A stretch of DNA of 64,000 nt. Source: Aminipila sp963524205. GTDB taxonomy: Bacteria > Bacillota > Clostridia > Peptostreptococcales > Anaerovoracaceae. Made by a program: the position numbers and the translations under genes. The notes beneath the pieces are model-generated. The model ran no database searches, was not told where the DNA came from, and saw only the letters and a list, made by a program, of their open reading frames with translations. Of this stretch, positions 17,297 to 26,129 are shown one piece after another (the first letter of the stretch is position 1; the number at the start of each line of letters is the position of its first letter). The stretch is taken from NCBI GenBank assembly GCA_963524205.1, contig CAURED010000003.1, forward strand, positions 182,229 to 246,228, written 5' to 3'.

Positions 17297-18679
17297 TTAT
17301 TCAGCGTCGTTCTTTGGATAATACTTTTCAATATTTTCGTCCTTGATACGCTTTAGTTCTGACTTAGGAAGCATGCCCAGCAGTTTCCAGCCAATATCCA
17401 ACGTTTCTAACACATCTCTATCCGCATTATAGCCCTGGGATATATATTCACTCTCAAATTTATCCGCAAACTTTGCATAAAGTAAATCCATATCAGTCAA
17501 GGCTGCTTCGCCTAAAATTGCCATTAGTTCCTTGCTGTTCTTACCACTTGAATAAGCCGCAAACAGTTGATTCATCGTATCTGAATGGTCTTCTCTAGTC
17601 TTACCCTTGCCAACACCCTTATCCTTTAATCTAGAAAGTGAAGGTAATACATCAATTGGTGGCGTAATTCCTTTTCTGTATAAGTCTCTTGATAAGATAA
17701 TCTGTCCCTCTGTAATATATCCTGTTAAGTCCGGGATTGGATGTGTCTTATCATCCTCTGGCATTGTCAAAATTGGAATCATTGTAATAGATCCGTCATG
17801 GTCACGCTTTCTGCCGGCTCTTTCATACATGGTCGCAAGGTCCGTATATAAATACCCTGGATAACCTCTTCTACCTGGAACTTCTTTACGAGCTGCAGAA
17901 ATTTCACGCAATGCCTCTGCATAGTTTGTAATATCCGTCATGATAACCAGCACATGCATGCCTCTTTCAAAAGCCAGATATTCAGCAGCAGTTAACGCCA
18001 TACGCGGCGTTGAAATACGTTCAACAGCAGGGTCATTTGCCAAATTCATAAAGAGTACAGTTCTGTCTATAGCTCCTGTACGTTTAAAGTCTGACACAAA
18101 AAATTCCGCTTCTTCATAGGTGATACCAATTGCAGCAAATACTACCGCAAAGTTAGATTCCCCTCCTCGCACCTTTGCCTGACGAGCAATTTGCGCTGCA
18201 AGCTCTGCATGAGGAAGTCCTGATCCCGAGAATATGGGAAGCTTCTGCCCTCTTACCAGTGTATTTAATCCGTCAATGGCAGATATCCCAGTTTGTATAA
18301 ATTCGTTTGGGTAGTCACGAGCTGCGGGGTTCATTGGCAATCCATTGATATCCAGCCTTTTTTCTGGTATAATCTCAGGTCCTCCATCTTTAGGTCTGCC
18401 CATTCCATCAAATACACGACCAAGCATGTCAGAAGATACTGCTAACTCGATCCCTTTTCCTAAAAACCTTACCTTAGAATCCTTTAAGTTTATACCAGCA
18501 GCGCTGTCAAACAACTGTACCATTGCATCAGAACCGTTGATTTCTAGAACCTTACACTGCCTTCGCTCACCGTTTGTCAGTTCTATTTCACCTAACTCAT
18601 CATAGGTTACATTTTCAACACCCTTTACAAGCATTAGCGGGCCTGCAATTTCTGCAATCGTCTTATAATCTCTAATCAT
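17297..18679 (-). CDS. ntpB: A/V-type ATPase subunit B (non-catalytic)
   Basis: 460 aa. It lacks a true Walker A, reading SGSGLPHAELAAQI, as expected for the B subunit. It contains IPGRRGYPGYLYTDLATMYERAGR-type sequence (PGRRGYPGYLYTDL seen) and DKTHPIPDLTGYITEGQI. It alternates with A in the A3B3 head. The ATG at 18679 lies 8 nt inside the end of ntpA, so coupled translation is likely. Confidence 0.95.
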   Translation of the reverse strand: MIRDYKTIAEIAGPLMLVKGVENVTYDELGEIELTNGERRQCKVLEINGSDAMVQLFDSAAGINLKDSKVRFLGKGIELAVSSDMLGRVFDGMGRPKDGGPEIIPEKRLDINGLPMNPAARDYPNEFIQTGISAIDGLNTLVRGQKLPIFSGSGLPHAELAAQIARQAKVRGGESNFAVVFAAIGITYEEAEFFVSDFKRTGAIDRTVLFMNLANDPAVERISTPRMALTAAEYLAFERGMHVLVIMTDITNYAEALREISAARKEVPGRRGYPGYLYTDLATMYERAGRKRDHDGSITMIPILTMPEDDKTHPIPDLTGYITEGQIILSRDLYRKGITPPIDVLPSLSRLKDKGVGKGKTREDHSDTMNQLFAAYSSGKNSKELMAILGEAALTDMDLLYAKFADKFESEYISQGYNADRDVLETLDIGWKLLGMLPKSELKRIKDENIEKYYPKNDAE

Positions 18680-20450
18680 CCTGCTCCGCCCCCTCGCTAA
18701 TTAAATTATGAATACTTTCTGATAATTTTAACATGATTTTTTTGAATGTCTCTGAACACTTTTCTTCTTCCACATATTTGAAACGGCCAATTTCCTCTCG
18801 TATAGGCAAATAAATTAAAGAATTAAAGTCTGCTCCCTGTTGGAGTCCTTCCATAGATTGCTTATAGTAACCCATAATTAGGTTTAGTAACATGTACTGC
18901 TTATCCATCGATGCATACGTATCAATTTCATGGAATGCATTCTGATGCAAATAATCTTCTCTTATTGACTTACAAGCCTCAAGCTTAATCCTGTCTGAAG
19001 GAGATAATGCATCTACACCAACTAATTGTACTATTTCGTTTAATTCTGCCTCTTCCTGAAGTAGCGCCATTACCTCTTGGCGTAATACTGGGAAATCACT
19101 TGCTACATTTTCTATAAACCATGAATTCAGGCTATCTATATAAAGAGAATAGCTATTTAGCCAGTTTATTGCTGGGAAGTGACGCTTGTAGGCAAGACCC
19201 GAGTCTAAACTCCAGAATACTTTTACTATACGTAGTGTAGCCTGTGATACTGGTTCGGAAATATCCCCTCCTGGAGGAGATACTGCTCCAATGGCTGACA
19301 ATGTTCCTTCTCTGCCTTGTTTTCCTAAGCTAATTACTCTCCCTGCTCTTTCATAAAATTGAGCAAGTCGGGATCCCAGATACGCAGGATAGCCTTCCTC
19401 ACCCGGCATTTCCTCCAGACGACCAGACATTTCACGTAAAGCTTCTGCCCATCGAGAAGTGGAGTCTGCCATCAAAGCAACAGAATAACCCATATCTCTA
19501 AAATATTCCGCAATGGTAATACCTGTATAGATAGACGCTTCACGAGCAGCTACCGGCATATCTGAAGTATTTGCAATCAATACAGTTCTTTTCATCAAGG
19601 TTTCACCCGTCTTAGGGTCAATCAGTTCAGGAAACTCCATCAATACATCGGTCATTTCGTTTCCACGTTCCCCACAGCCAATATAAACTACAATCTGCGC
19701 ATCTGCCCATTTAGCTAGTGCATGTTGTACAACAGTCTTTCCTGAACCGAAAGGACCAGGTACCGCTGCAACACCACCTTTAGCAATAGGGAACATCGTA
19801 TCAATAACTCTCTGCCCTGTGATTAAAGGCATATTGGGAACTAGTTTTTCTTTATATGGACGACCTTTTCTTACAGGCCACTTCTGCATTAGCGTTAATT
19901 CTTTCTTCTCGCCTTCAGCAGTTTTTAAAACACAAATAGTCTCCTCTACGGTATAGCTTCCGCTTCGGATACTTTCAATTACTCCGCTTATCCCATATGG
20001 AACCATAATTCTTTGTTCAATAAGTACTGTCTCCTGAACAGTTCCTATAATATCGCCAGCTTCTATTTGTTCGCCAACTTTCGCAGTAGCGACAAAATCC
20101 CATTTCTTTGTTCTATTTAATGAAGGAACTTGAATACCTCTTGTAATATTTGTTCCTACCATTGCACGCATTTCTTCAAGTGGTCTTTGAATACCATCGT
20201 ACATGGTTTCAATCAGCCCAGGTCCCAACTCAACACTCAAGGGTGCACCTGTACTCACCACTGGAACTCCTGGACCAAGACCCGCAGTTTCTTCATATAC
20301 TTGAATGGATGCCATGCCATCACGCATCTCAATTATTTCACCTATTAGACCTTGATCGCCTACACGAACAACGTCAAACATATTTGCTTCTTCCATGCCC
20401 TCAGCTATAACCAAAGGTCCTGAAACTTTTACTATTTTACCTTGGCTCAA
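18672..20450 (-). CDS. ntpA: A/V-type ATPase catalytic subunit A
   Basis: 592 aa, the normal length. It has the Walker A GPFGSGKT, the A-subunit-specific non-homologous insert after residue about 110, GCGERGNEMTDVLMEFPEL and the SRWAEALREMSGRLEEMPG region. It binds and hydrolyses ATP. The start is TTG at 20450, with AGGTGA about 10 nt upstream; the protein then begins SQGKIVKVSGPLV as in homologues. The weak start may tune expression of this stoichiometric subunit. Confidence 0.96.
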   Translation of the reverse strand: MSQGKIVKVSGPLVIAEGMEEANMFDVVRVGDQGLIGEIIEMRDGMASIQVYEETAGLGPGVPVVSTGAPLSVELGPGLIETMYDGIQRPLEEMRAMVGTNITRGIQVPSLNRTKKWDFVATAKVGEQIEAGDIIGTVQETVLIEQRIMVPYGISGVIESIRSGSYTVEETICVLKTAEGEKKELTLMQKWPVRKGRPYKEKLVPNMPLITGQRVIDTMFPIAKGGVAAVPGPFGSGKTVVQHALAKWADAQIVVYIGCGERGNEMTDVLMEFPELIDPKTGETLMKRTVLIANTSDMPVAAREASIYTGITIAEYFRDMGYSVALMADSTSRWAEALREMSGRLEEMPGEEGYPAYLGSRLAQFYERAGRVISLGKQGREGTLSAIGAVSPPGGDISEPVSQATLRIVKVFWSLDSGLAYKRHFPAINWLNSYSLYIDSLNSWFIENVASDFPVLRQEVMALLQEEAELNEIVQLVGVDALSPSDRIKLEACKSIREDYLHQNAFHEIDTYASMDKQYMLLNLIMGYYKQSMEGLQQGADFNSLIYLPIREEIGRFKYVEEEKCSETFKKIMLKLSESIHNLISEGAEQDD

Positions 20451-20503
20451 TTAATAGTCACCTACTTTCATTACCTAAATTAACATACCAATGATTTTAT
20501 TGT

Positions 20504-20824
20504 CTATTGTCCGCCAAACAAAATGTCTGCGCCAACTGCCTTTTCTACTAACTTTTTCAAGTTTCCAAAGCCTACACCATAATTCCCGTCTACCCCCGGA
20601 ATCGGGATAATAGCTGGTAATCGCATTTCTTTATAATTATCCATAGTGTCTTGCATATCTTTACACAAGCCTTCAGTAATAAATACAATTACATATTCTT
20701 CCTTTGCAATTTTATTAAGTGTTTTTTTAGCTTCCTCCGTATTGGCGCAAGGGAATACATCCAGTCCTACAGCCTTAAATCCTCTTACGCTCTCACGATC
20801 TCCTATAACGCCAATTTTATGCAT
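20504..20824 (-). CDS. ntpG: A/V-type ATPase subunit F (NtpG)
   Basis: 106 aa, Rossmann-like. It begins MHKIGVIGDRESVRGFKAVG and has the central VIVFITEGLC strand, typical of the F subunit. It binds the D shaft in the central stalk and regulates rotation. It overlaps the end of ntpC by 8 nt and lies 53 nt before ntpA. Confidence 0.93.
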   Translation of the reverse strand: MHKIGVIGDRESVRGFKAVGLDVFPCANTEEAKKTLNKIAKEEYVIVFITEGLCKDMQDTMDNYKEMRLPAIIPIPGVDGNYGVGFGNLKKLVEKAVGADILFGGQ

Positions 20825-21815
20825 ATGTTTCCCTTAACCTTTCTCTAATCAACTCCGAAGAGAGTCCAGCAAGCTTTCCTGCCATAATAATTCTTGCGTT
20901 TCTTATTTCGTTTTCCTTAGCAACTAAAAAAGCTATCAATGGTTCAATTCCAGCATATACATATTTTGCGTTTTTCACATAATCTATCAGCTTATTGTCA
21001 CAGCACTTTTCAAATACTGTAAACTTACCGGTATTCTTAAGAATAGTTCCACCTTCAGTCATAGCCTCCTGCATTCCGTAAGGAGTCAACCGTTCTGCAA
21101 ACTGTACAAATGGTTCATCGTAGCCTTCTACAAAAATTTTCTCTGAGATATTTCCGCCATTAATGAAAACTCTTAAGAAAAAGTCCCACGGTTTTCCCAT
21201 ATTACGAAGTCTTACAAAAGTTTTTAAGTTTATAGTATCAATCAGTAGTTTTACATATCCTATCAAGAAATCATTTTCAGATTCTTCCGCTATAGCCCTC
21301 ATGTCTGCATAGCATGCTTTGTCTAAAACCAAATCAATGGTTTGAGGATCATTGCTTCTTGAAAATAAATCTACAGCTTCATTAAACGCGTTTTTCATTT
21401 CTGATGTAAATGGCAAGAAATTTCTTTCTCGAACCAAAGCCTCCATCTTCATGGGCTCAATAGTTCCTACTGAACTTAAGCTTTCAGATGCATCAATATT
21501 TAAAAACTCTGCTTTAAGCAAGGTTTTTAAATTATGATAATCATTTGCATAAGCAAACATCAATAAATGAGTCTTCTCAGGCGCAATTGACATAATAAAT
21601 TCATAAGTCTTCTTTTGCTCCCCAGCTAGTAAGCTTTCAAAATCCTCTGGTGCTACCTGTTCCTGACCCAACCCATATTCAAGTTCTAATAATATTTTTA
21701 AAGCGTCCGCCGGAGTTTTAGATTCCACCATTTTGTCCATCTGTTCCTTTGACATCAGGTTTTTTTCATTACCTCGAACTCTGGCACAAGCGAATATATA
21801 ACTATTTTCTCCCAA
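20817..21815 (-). CDS. ntpC: A/V-type ATPase subunit C
   Basis: 332 aa, helical. It matches subunit C (d-like), the funnel that seats the central stalk on the K ring: YIFACARVRGNEKNLMS at the start, LLLMFAYANDYHNLKTLLKAE-like helices and a C-terminal NEIRNARIIMAGKLAGL. The start is TTG at 21815 with AAAGGAGGG 8 nt upstream. It lies 36 nt after ntpE. Confidence 0.93.
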   Translation of the reverse strand: MGENSYIFACARVRGNEKNLMSKEQMDKMVESKTPADALKILLELEYGLGQEQVAPEDFESLLAGEQKKTYEFIMSIAPEKTHLLMFAYANDYHNLKTLLKAEFLNIDASESLSSVGTIEPMKMEALVRERNFLPFTSEMKNAFNEAVDLFSRSNDPQTIDLVLDKACYADMRAIAEESENDFLIGYVKLLIDTINLKTFVRLRNMGKPWDFFLRVFINGGNISEKIFVEGYDEPFVQFAERLTPYGMQEAMTEGGTILKNTGKFTVFEKCCDNKLIDYVKNAKYVYAGIEPLIAFLVAKENEIRNARIIMAGKLAGLSSELIRERLRETYA

Positions 21816-21851
21816 AGCGCTCCCTCCTTTCAGTGCAGAATCCTGAGTTTA

Positions 21852-22430
21852 TCAAAACAATATTTCTGCAATCTGACCTGTTGCGTCCTCTTTCAACGAA
21901 TTTATTAAAGTTTCAAGAGTTGCATTAATCTCAATGGATCCCTTCTTTAAGATAAATCCACCTCTAGCGCTTATCCGATCCTCTGACAATTTCACTTGCT
22001 CCTTTTGAGAACCGTCATTAATTTTTGCCACCAGCTTTTCGCCAACTCTCTGTCTATCTTTTTCATTCAGGCATATTTCTCCGCCTTCAATTGTAACTTC
22101 TTCATACATTCCAACTAAAAAATCAATATATTTATCATCCTGAAAGTCTGCAATCTTGTCAATCGCTTTATCAAAAGCTATTGACACTGCTTTCTGTCTT
22201 GCCCCAAGCTTAATCTTTCTACTTTCAAGTTCTGCTACTGAGATTTTCCTACTCTTTATGATTTCAGCATCTGCCAGGCTTTTCTCTGTATAAGACTTTA
22301 AAATATTTTCCGCTTGTTTATTTGCATTTTCCAGGATAGAAGTCTCTTGACTCTTTACGTCAGCCATTACCTTCTCTGCATGTTCCTTCGCATCTTCTAA
22401 TATTTTTTCAGTAATATTTTCTATACTCAT
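21852..22430 (-). CDS. ntpE: A/V-type ATPase subunit E
   Basis: 192 aa. The N-terminal half is a long charged coiled coil (ENITEKILEDAKEHAEKVM); the C-terminal globular part carries GGEICLNEKDR and GGFILKKGSIEINATLETL (in part). It is the peripheral stalk partner of NtpF. AGGAGA precedes the ATG. It lies 47 nt after ntpK. Confidence 0.93.
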   Translation of the reverse strand: MSIENITEKILEDAKEHAEKVMADVKSQETSILENANKQAENILKSYTEKSLADAEIIKSRKISVAELESRKIKLGARQKAVSIAFDKAIDKIADFQDDKYIDFLVGMYEEVTIEGGEICLNEKDRQRVGEKLVAKINDGSQKEQVKLSEDRISARGGFILKKGSIEINATLETLINSLKEDATGQIAEILF

Positions 22431-22477
22431 ATTCGATCTCCTATCCTTAACTTCGTTTTACGTTTACCATTACTGAA

Positions 22478-22969
22478 TTAAACCGTAACGCTGTTAAGCA
22501 TGATAATCGATACAAGAAGTGCTAGTACCGCATATGTTTCTACCATAGCTGCAAAAATCATACCTTTTGCGATTTCTCCCGGTCTCTTGGCAATTAGCAT
22601 AATACCTGCTGCTGCCGCTTTACCCTGTGCAATACCTGAGAAAATGCCTACAATTCCAACTGGAAGAGAAGCCGCAAATATATATGCACCTGTCACACTA
22701 TCAATTGTACCTACATCTCCGCCTCCGATAAATCCAATCTTCATTAATATTAAGAATGAAACCAATAATCCATATATTCCCTGGGTACCTGGCAAAGCTT
22801 GCATAATTAACGTTTTACCAAATTGAGAAGGATCCTCTGCAACAACTCCTGCTGCTGCCTGACCTGCAACTCCAACACCAATAGCACTTCCAACCCCAGC
22901 TAAACAAGCAACAGCTGCACCAACCATAGCGATTGAATTACCATTAAAAATCCAATTTAATACTTCCAT
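22478..22969 (-). CDS. ntpK: A/V-type ATPase K subunit (proteolipid), predicted Na+ type
   Basis: 163 aa, four membrane helices from a duplicated hairpin. By comparison with E. hirae NtpK the Na+ ligands are all present: Leu59, Thr62, Gln63 (LPGTQGIYG), Gln115 (GIAQGK) and Glu144 (AAMVETYAV), with Tyr66 nearby. Only the second hairpin has the ion-binding Glu. It forms the rotor ring. The ATG overlaps the ntpI stop by one base. Confidence 0.95.
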   Translation of the reverse strand: MEVLNWIFNGNSIAMVGAAVACLAGVGSAIGVGVAGQAAAGVVAEDPSQFGKTLIMQALPGTQGIYGLLVSFLILMKIGFIGGGDVGTIDSVTGAYIFAASLPVGIVGIFSGIAQGKAAAAGIMLIAKRPGEIAKGMIFAAMVETYAVLALLVSIIMLNSVTV

Positions 22970-24951
22970 TATTTCTTACCTCCGTTATTAATTATTTCAA
23001 CATATTTCGTATTTTTCTTTAAAGGCTGAAAAGCTACTCCGCCGCCTTCAAAAAACTTTCCGAAAAATTCTACATACTGTAATCTGCAGGCATGAACAAA
23101 TGCCCCTAATGCATTGATTGCAAAGTTAAAGGTATGACCAAAAATCACAACAATTATTAAAATTATAGCTCCAAGTATACCTCCTCCAGCAAGAGACCCC
23201 ATCGTATTTACTACCGATGCAATTACTCCTGTTGCGAGCCCCAGTGCAAGTAATCTTGAGTAAGACAAAATATCTGAAAGATACCCTGTAATTCCATAAA
23301 TTGACCCTAAACCTCCGGTTATCTTACCAATTCCTTTCTTATTTCTTCCACCCGTTAAAAGAATTGTTACTGCACCTATAACTGTCATTATCAATCCCAC
23401 CGTTGATACCGTCGGATTTATTGAACCTCCTAGGTACCAAATAGGTAACCCCAGGATTAGCAAGTACCATGAAAAAACATCAAATATAGCATCCAAAGGA
23501 CGCCCGTCCTTAAAGGACATATATGCACTAACACCCATACCAATAAATAAGTGAATTATGCCTAAACCTAAACAGAATGCCAATAAACTTATTGGGTCAT
23601 CAAGTGGAACAAACACGCTTGGTACGGTGATTTCCTGATTGAAGAAGGTTGACCCAATTACTGTAATTAAGTCTCCAAAATAACCACCAAAGATGACTCC
23701 CCATATGGCTGTAGAGATCCCACAAAAGAAGAACATTTTAACCAATTTATATGGCATTCCTTCCAATCTGAATTTTTTCAAAGCAAATCCACACACAAGC
23801 ATCATAATGAGCCCATATGCCGCATCACTAAACATCATCCCATAGAAAATAAAATACCATATGGCAAATATCGGCGTTGGGTCTATATTTTTTGAGTTAG
23901 GGACAGAATAAAGTGCTGTAACAGATTCAAATGGTGTAACAAATGAATTATTCCGTAATAATACAGGAAACTCCTCTTGTTTTTCCGGCTCCGTCACTTC
24001 GTAGTAGCATTTATACTTCCGAAACACGTTCTCAACATTACCCACGGCGTCCTCCGGCAACCATCCATCAGCATAAAAGGTATGCCCAGTTTTAAGCATT
24101 CTACCTCTAACCTTTTGCCGGTCCTTCTTAATGTTTAACTCATCATGTAAATATTCAATACTTTCTTTACAGCTAATCCTTTCAACCAACTTTAGTTGTA
24201 TCTCTTCCACTTGATTAGCTATTTCATCAAGTTGATTGCGGCATAGAGCCAAGTTTTCAACAGCAGTGCCTTGCATGTCTTTAAACATTACTTTACTAAA
24301 TCCATTTTGCCTAAGGCCTTCTAACACTTCTTCTTCTACTTCTTTATAGTACATGACTATCAAATAATGCAATTCTTCATCACTGCCAACCACCTCAATC
24401 TGACACAAATCAGTGATAGATTTTAGGTTATTCTCTAAACGTGTGATATCAGAAATACTCGGCATTACTCCCATGGTTACAATCGTACTCTTTGTTTCCC
24501 CAAGCTCTAACGGCACCGAATAAGATTCCCATGGCTTTAGGCTTCCCATTGTAGTTTCTACTTTATTGGCTCTGGTTTTAAGTATTCTTAGTTCATTGTT
24601 CAAAGAAATAACATCGTTCATATCTTCCTGGATTTTATCTCTGTGTAATAATACATCTGCAAATTGCTCGCTGGTTACTGCCTTTCTAGTTTTGAAAAGT
24701 GGTTTTTTACTAGTGTCAACTTCCTCGAGAACCTTTATTGCTAAATCTGCTCTTCCAAGCAATCCATCTAATTTTGCCACTTCATATTCATTTCCATCTT
24801 TTCTTACAAGGGCAGACCATTCCTTCTCAGCCATCTTTTCATCCTGACTATTCAATTCAGTTACTCCTAAATCCATAAGTTCAACAACCAAATTTTCTTT
24901 TACAGAATCAAGTGCAATGACTGAGAATTTTCTCATTTTAACTATTGCCAC
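22969..24951 (-). CDS. ntpI: A/V-type ATPase subunit I (a-like)
   Basis: 660 aa. It has an N-terminal soluble arm (about 1-330) with coiled coils, then seven to eight membrane helices from about residue 355 (FAIWYFIFYGMMFSDAAYGLIM onwards). SRLLALGLATGVIA carries the essential Arg near the ring. The start is taken as GTG at 24951 because MAIVKMRK matches the usual N terminus. An alternative ATG at 24936 sits one base after the ntpF stop. It provides the ion half channels. Confidence 0.92.
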   Translation of the reverse strand: MAIVKMRKFSVIALDSVKENLVVELMDLGVTELNSQDEKMAEKEWSALVRKDGNEYEVAKLDGLLGRADLAIKVLEEVDTSKKPLFKTRKAVTSEQFADVLLHRDKIQEDMNDVISLNNELRILKTRANKVETTMGSLKPWESYSVPLELGETKSTIVTMGVMPSISDITRLENNLKSITDLCQIEVVGSDEELHYLIVMYYKEVEEEVLEGLRQNGFSKVMFKDMQGTAVENLALCRNQLDEIANQVEEIQLKLVERISCKESIEYLHDELNIKKDRQKVRGRMLKTGHTFYADGWLPEDAVGNVENVFRKYKCYYEVTEPEKQEEFPVLLRNNSFVTPFESVTALYSVPNSKNIDPTPIFAIWYFIFYGMMFSDAAYGLIMMLVCGFALKKFRLEGMPYKLVKMFFFCGISTAIWGVIFGGYFGDLITVIGSTFFNQEITVPSVFVPLDDPISLLAFCLGLGIIHLFIGMGVSAYMSFKDGRPLDAIFDVFSWYLLILGLPIWYLGGSINPTVSTVGLIMTVIGAVTILLTGGRNKKGIGKITGGLGSIYGITGYLSDILSYSRLLALGLATGVIASVVNTMGSLAGGGILGAIILIIVVIFGHTFNFAINALGAFVHACRLQYVEFFGKFFEGGGVAFQPLKKNTKYVEIINNGGKK

Positions 24952-25264
24952 TTGTTTTCACTATCCTCCCTACAATTACTGAAACTGCCTCATCTAACTT
25001 TTCAACCGCAGTTGACAGTATAGTCTCACACTGTTTCTCCGCATCACTTATAATTTGGTTATAAGTGAGCTGCGCTTCAGTTTCAGCTTCAGAAATAACT
25101 TCTTTGTATGATAGTTCTCCTTTATTTTTCGCCGCCTGGATAATCTCGCCAGCCTTCTGATTGGCCCTCTGCAATAAGTGCTTGCTTTCCTCTACACTCT
25201 CCCTGCGAATTTTATCGGCGCTCTCTTCCGTATCTTTAATTATCTTGATTTGCTCAAGAGACAT
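24938..25264 (-). CDS. ntpF: A/V-type ATPase peripheral stalk subunit (G/H type)
   Basis: 108 aa, almost entirely a charged helix (DTEESADKIRRESVEESK and so on), as in the NtpF/AhaH stator subunit that pairs with NtpE. It is the first annotated gene of the operon. A near-perfect AGGAGGTGA site lies before the ATG, and that site overlaps the stop codon of a 21-codon ORF just upstream. Sequence identity in this family is low, so the call rests on composition and operon position. Confidence 0.85.
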   Translation of the reverse strand: MSLEQIKIIKDTEESADKIRRESVEESKHLLQRANQKAGEIIQAAKNKGELSYKEVISEAETEAQLTYNQIISDAEKQCETILSTAVEKLDEAVSVIVGRIVKTSGNS

Positions 25265-25275
25265 TTTATCACCTC

Positions 25276-25341
25276 CTAAAGTTTGTATGTAGCCATGATT
25301 AAAGCTTCAACTATGTTGGTATTTCTAGGTTTAAGAGTCAT
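25276..25341 (-). CDS. Probable 21-aa leader ORF before ntpF
   Basis: An ATG ORF of 21 codons (MTLKPRNTNIVEALIMATYK plus Leu) with an excellent AAGGAG site 6 nt upstream. Its TAG stop lies inside the AGGAGG ribosome site of ntpF, so a ribosome ending here would cover the ntpF start region. I recognise no family. It could be a leader peptide for coupling or attenuation, or a small membrane-associated protein. Existence as a translated peptide is inferred from the ribosome site. Confidence 0.5.
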   Translation of the reverse strand: MTLKPRNTNIVEALIMATYKL

Positions 25342-25799
25342 GTCAAACTCCTTCCCGCCTAATTATATATAGAAAAAACACCCATTTATGATTTATACCG
25401 GCCACAGATGGATCATACCCAACAGGTTATTTTTATCTATCGTCAGGAATTTATTCACTTAATTGAATATAAAGGTACGTTATTAAAGACAAATTAGTCA
25501 TTACGATTGATGTTATAGAAATAGTAAAAAATTAAATCATTTTGTCTTAGAGCTGAAGCTGAACGCTATTATTTCCAGATTCAAACAGACATGCTGTAGA
25601 ATTTTTATTGAAAATGTTAAAGTTCTTTATAAACTTGTTAATATATTGCATTATATAAAAAAAAAGATTAAAAGATTAACCGAAAATAAATTTACAAGAA
25701 TATCCTTAATGTTAAGCAACTGGAAATCTAGTTCCTATAAAAACTATATATGGTAAATTAACGATTCTCCCCCAATATACAATTCATGAATATACTAAT
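25342..25799 (-). other. Long 5' leader of the A/V-ATPase operon
   Basis: About 460 AT-rich nt lie between the predicted -10 and the leader ORF. A run of nine T occurs on the minus strand near 25661-25669 without a strong preceding stem. No recognised riboswitch and no longer ORF is present. Confidence 0.4.
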
Positions 25800-25827
25800 A
25801 TTATACTTGTAATTTTCTGAATGTAAA
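25800..25827 (-). promoter_or_regulatory. Sigma-A promoter of the A/V-type ATPase operon
   Basis: Minus-strand TTTACA (25822-25827), 16-nt spacer, TATAAT (25800-25805). It is identical in hexamers and spacing to the F-type operon promoter at 16220-16247. A second possible -35 (TTGACA, about 25867-25872) lies farther upstream. Confidence 0.75.
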
Positions 25828-26030
25828 GAATTGTTGATTAATTTTTTAATGTATATTGCATACTTTTGTCAAAATATATCTTATAATGCTTGCAATTATT
25901 GGATTATGACGACTTCAATAATTTATTTTTATTGAACCATATGCAAAAGCTATAGCAAGCAAATTAGTTCCTTTTATTTTGATTTACGTCGTTATCCACA
26001 ACAAAATTGTAAAAGTGTAATTTCAATCAT
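25828..26030 (-). promoter_or_regulatory. Upstream region homologous to that of the F-type ATPase operon
   Basis: 25921-26010 aligns to 16341-16430 without gaps (about 68% identity by hand). Shared strings include ATTTATTTTTAT, AAAAGCTAT, TTAGTT and ACAACA..TTGT, all at the same distance from the promoter. This copy also contains TTATCCACA (25992-26000), a perfect match to the DnaA box consensus; the other copy has only a near match. Function unknown. Confidence 0.65.
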
Positions 26031-26055
26031 TTTTATTGTTACCCTTTTCACAAAT

Positions 26056-26096
26056 AAAAAAACATAGTCTGCTGCATTATGGCAAACTATGTTTTT
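26056..26096 (-). terminator. Terminator after the MATE gene
   Basis: Stem AAAAACATAGT / A-CTATGTTTTT around a loop that itself can pair (TGC/GCA), with a T-run on the minus strand. It lies 34 nt beyond the MATE stop codon. Confidence 0.8.
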
Positions 26097-26129
26097 ATTG
26101 TCCCACTATTTTTCTTCTAAAGGTATCTC

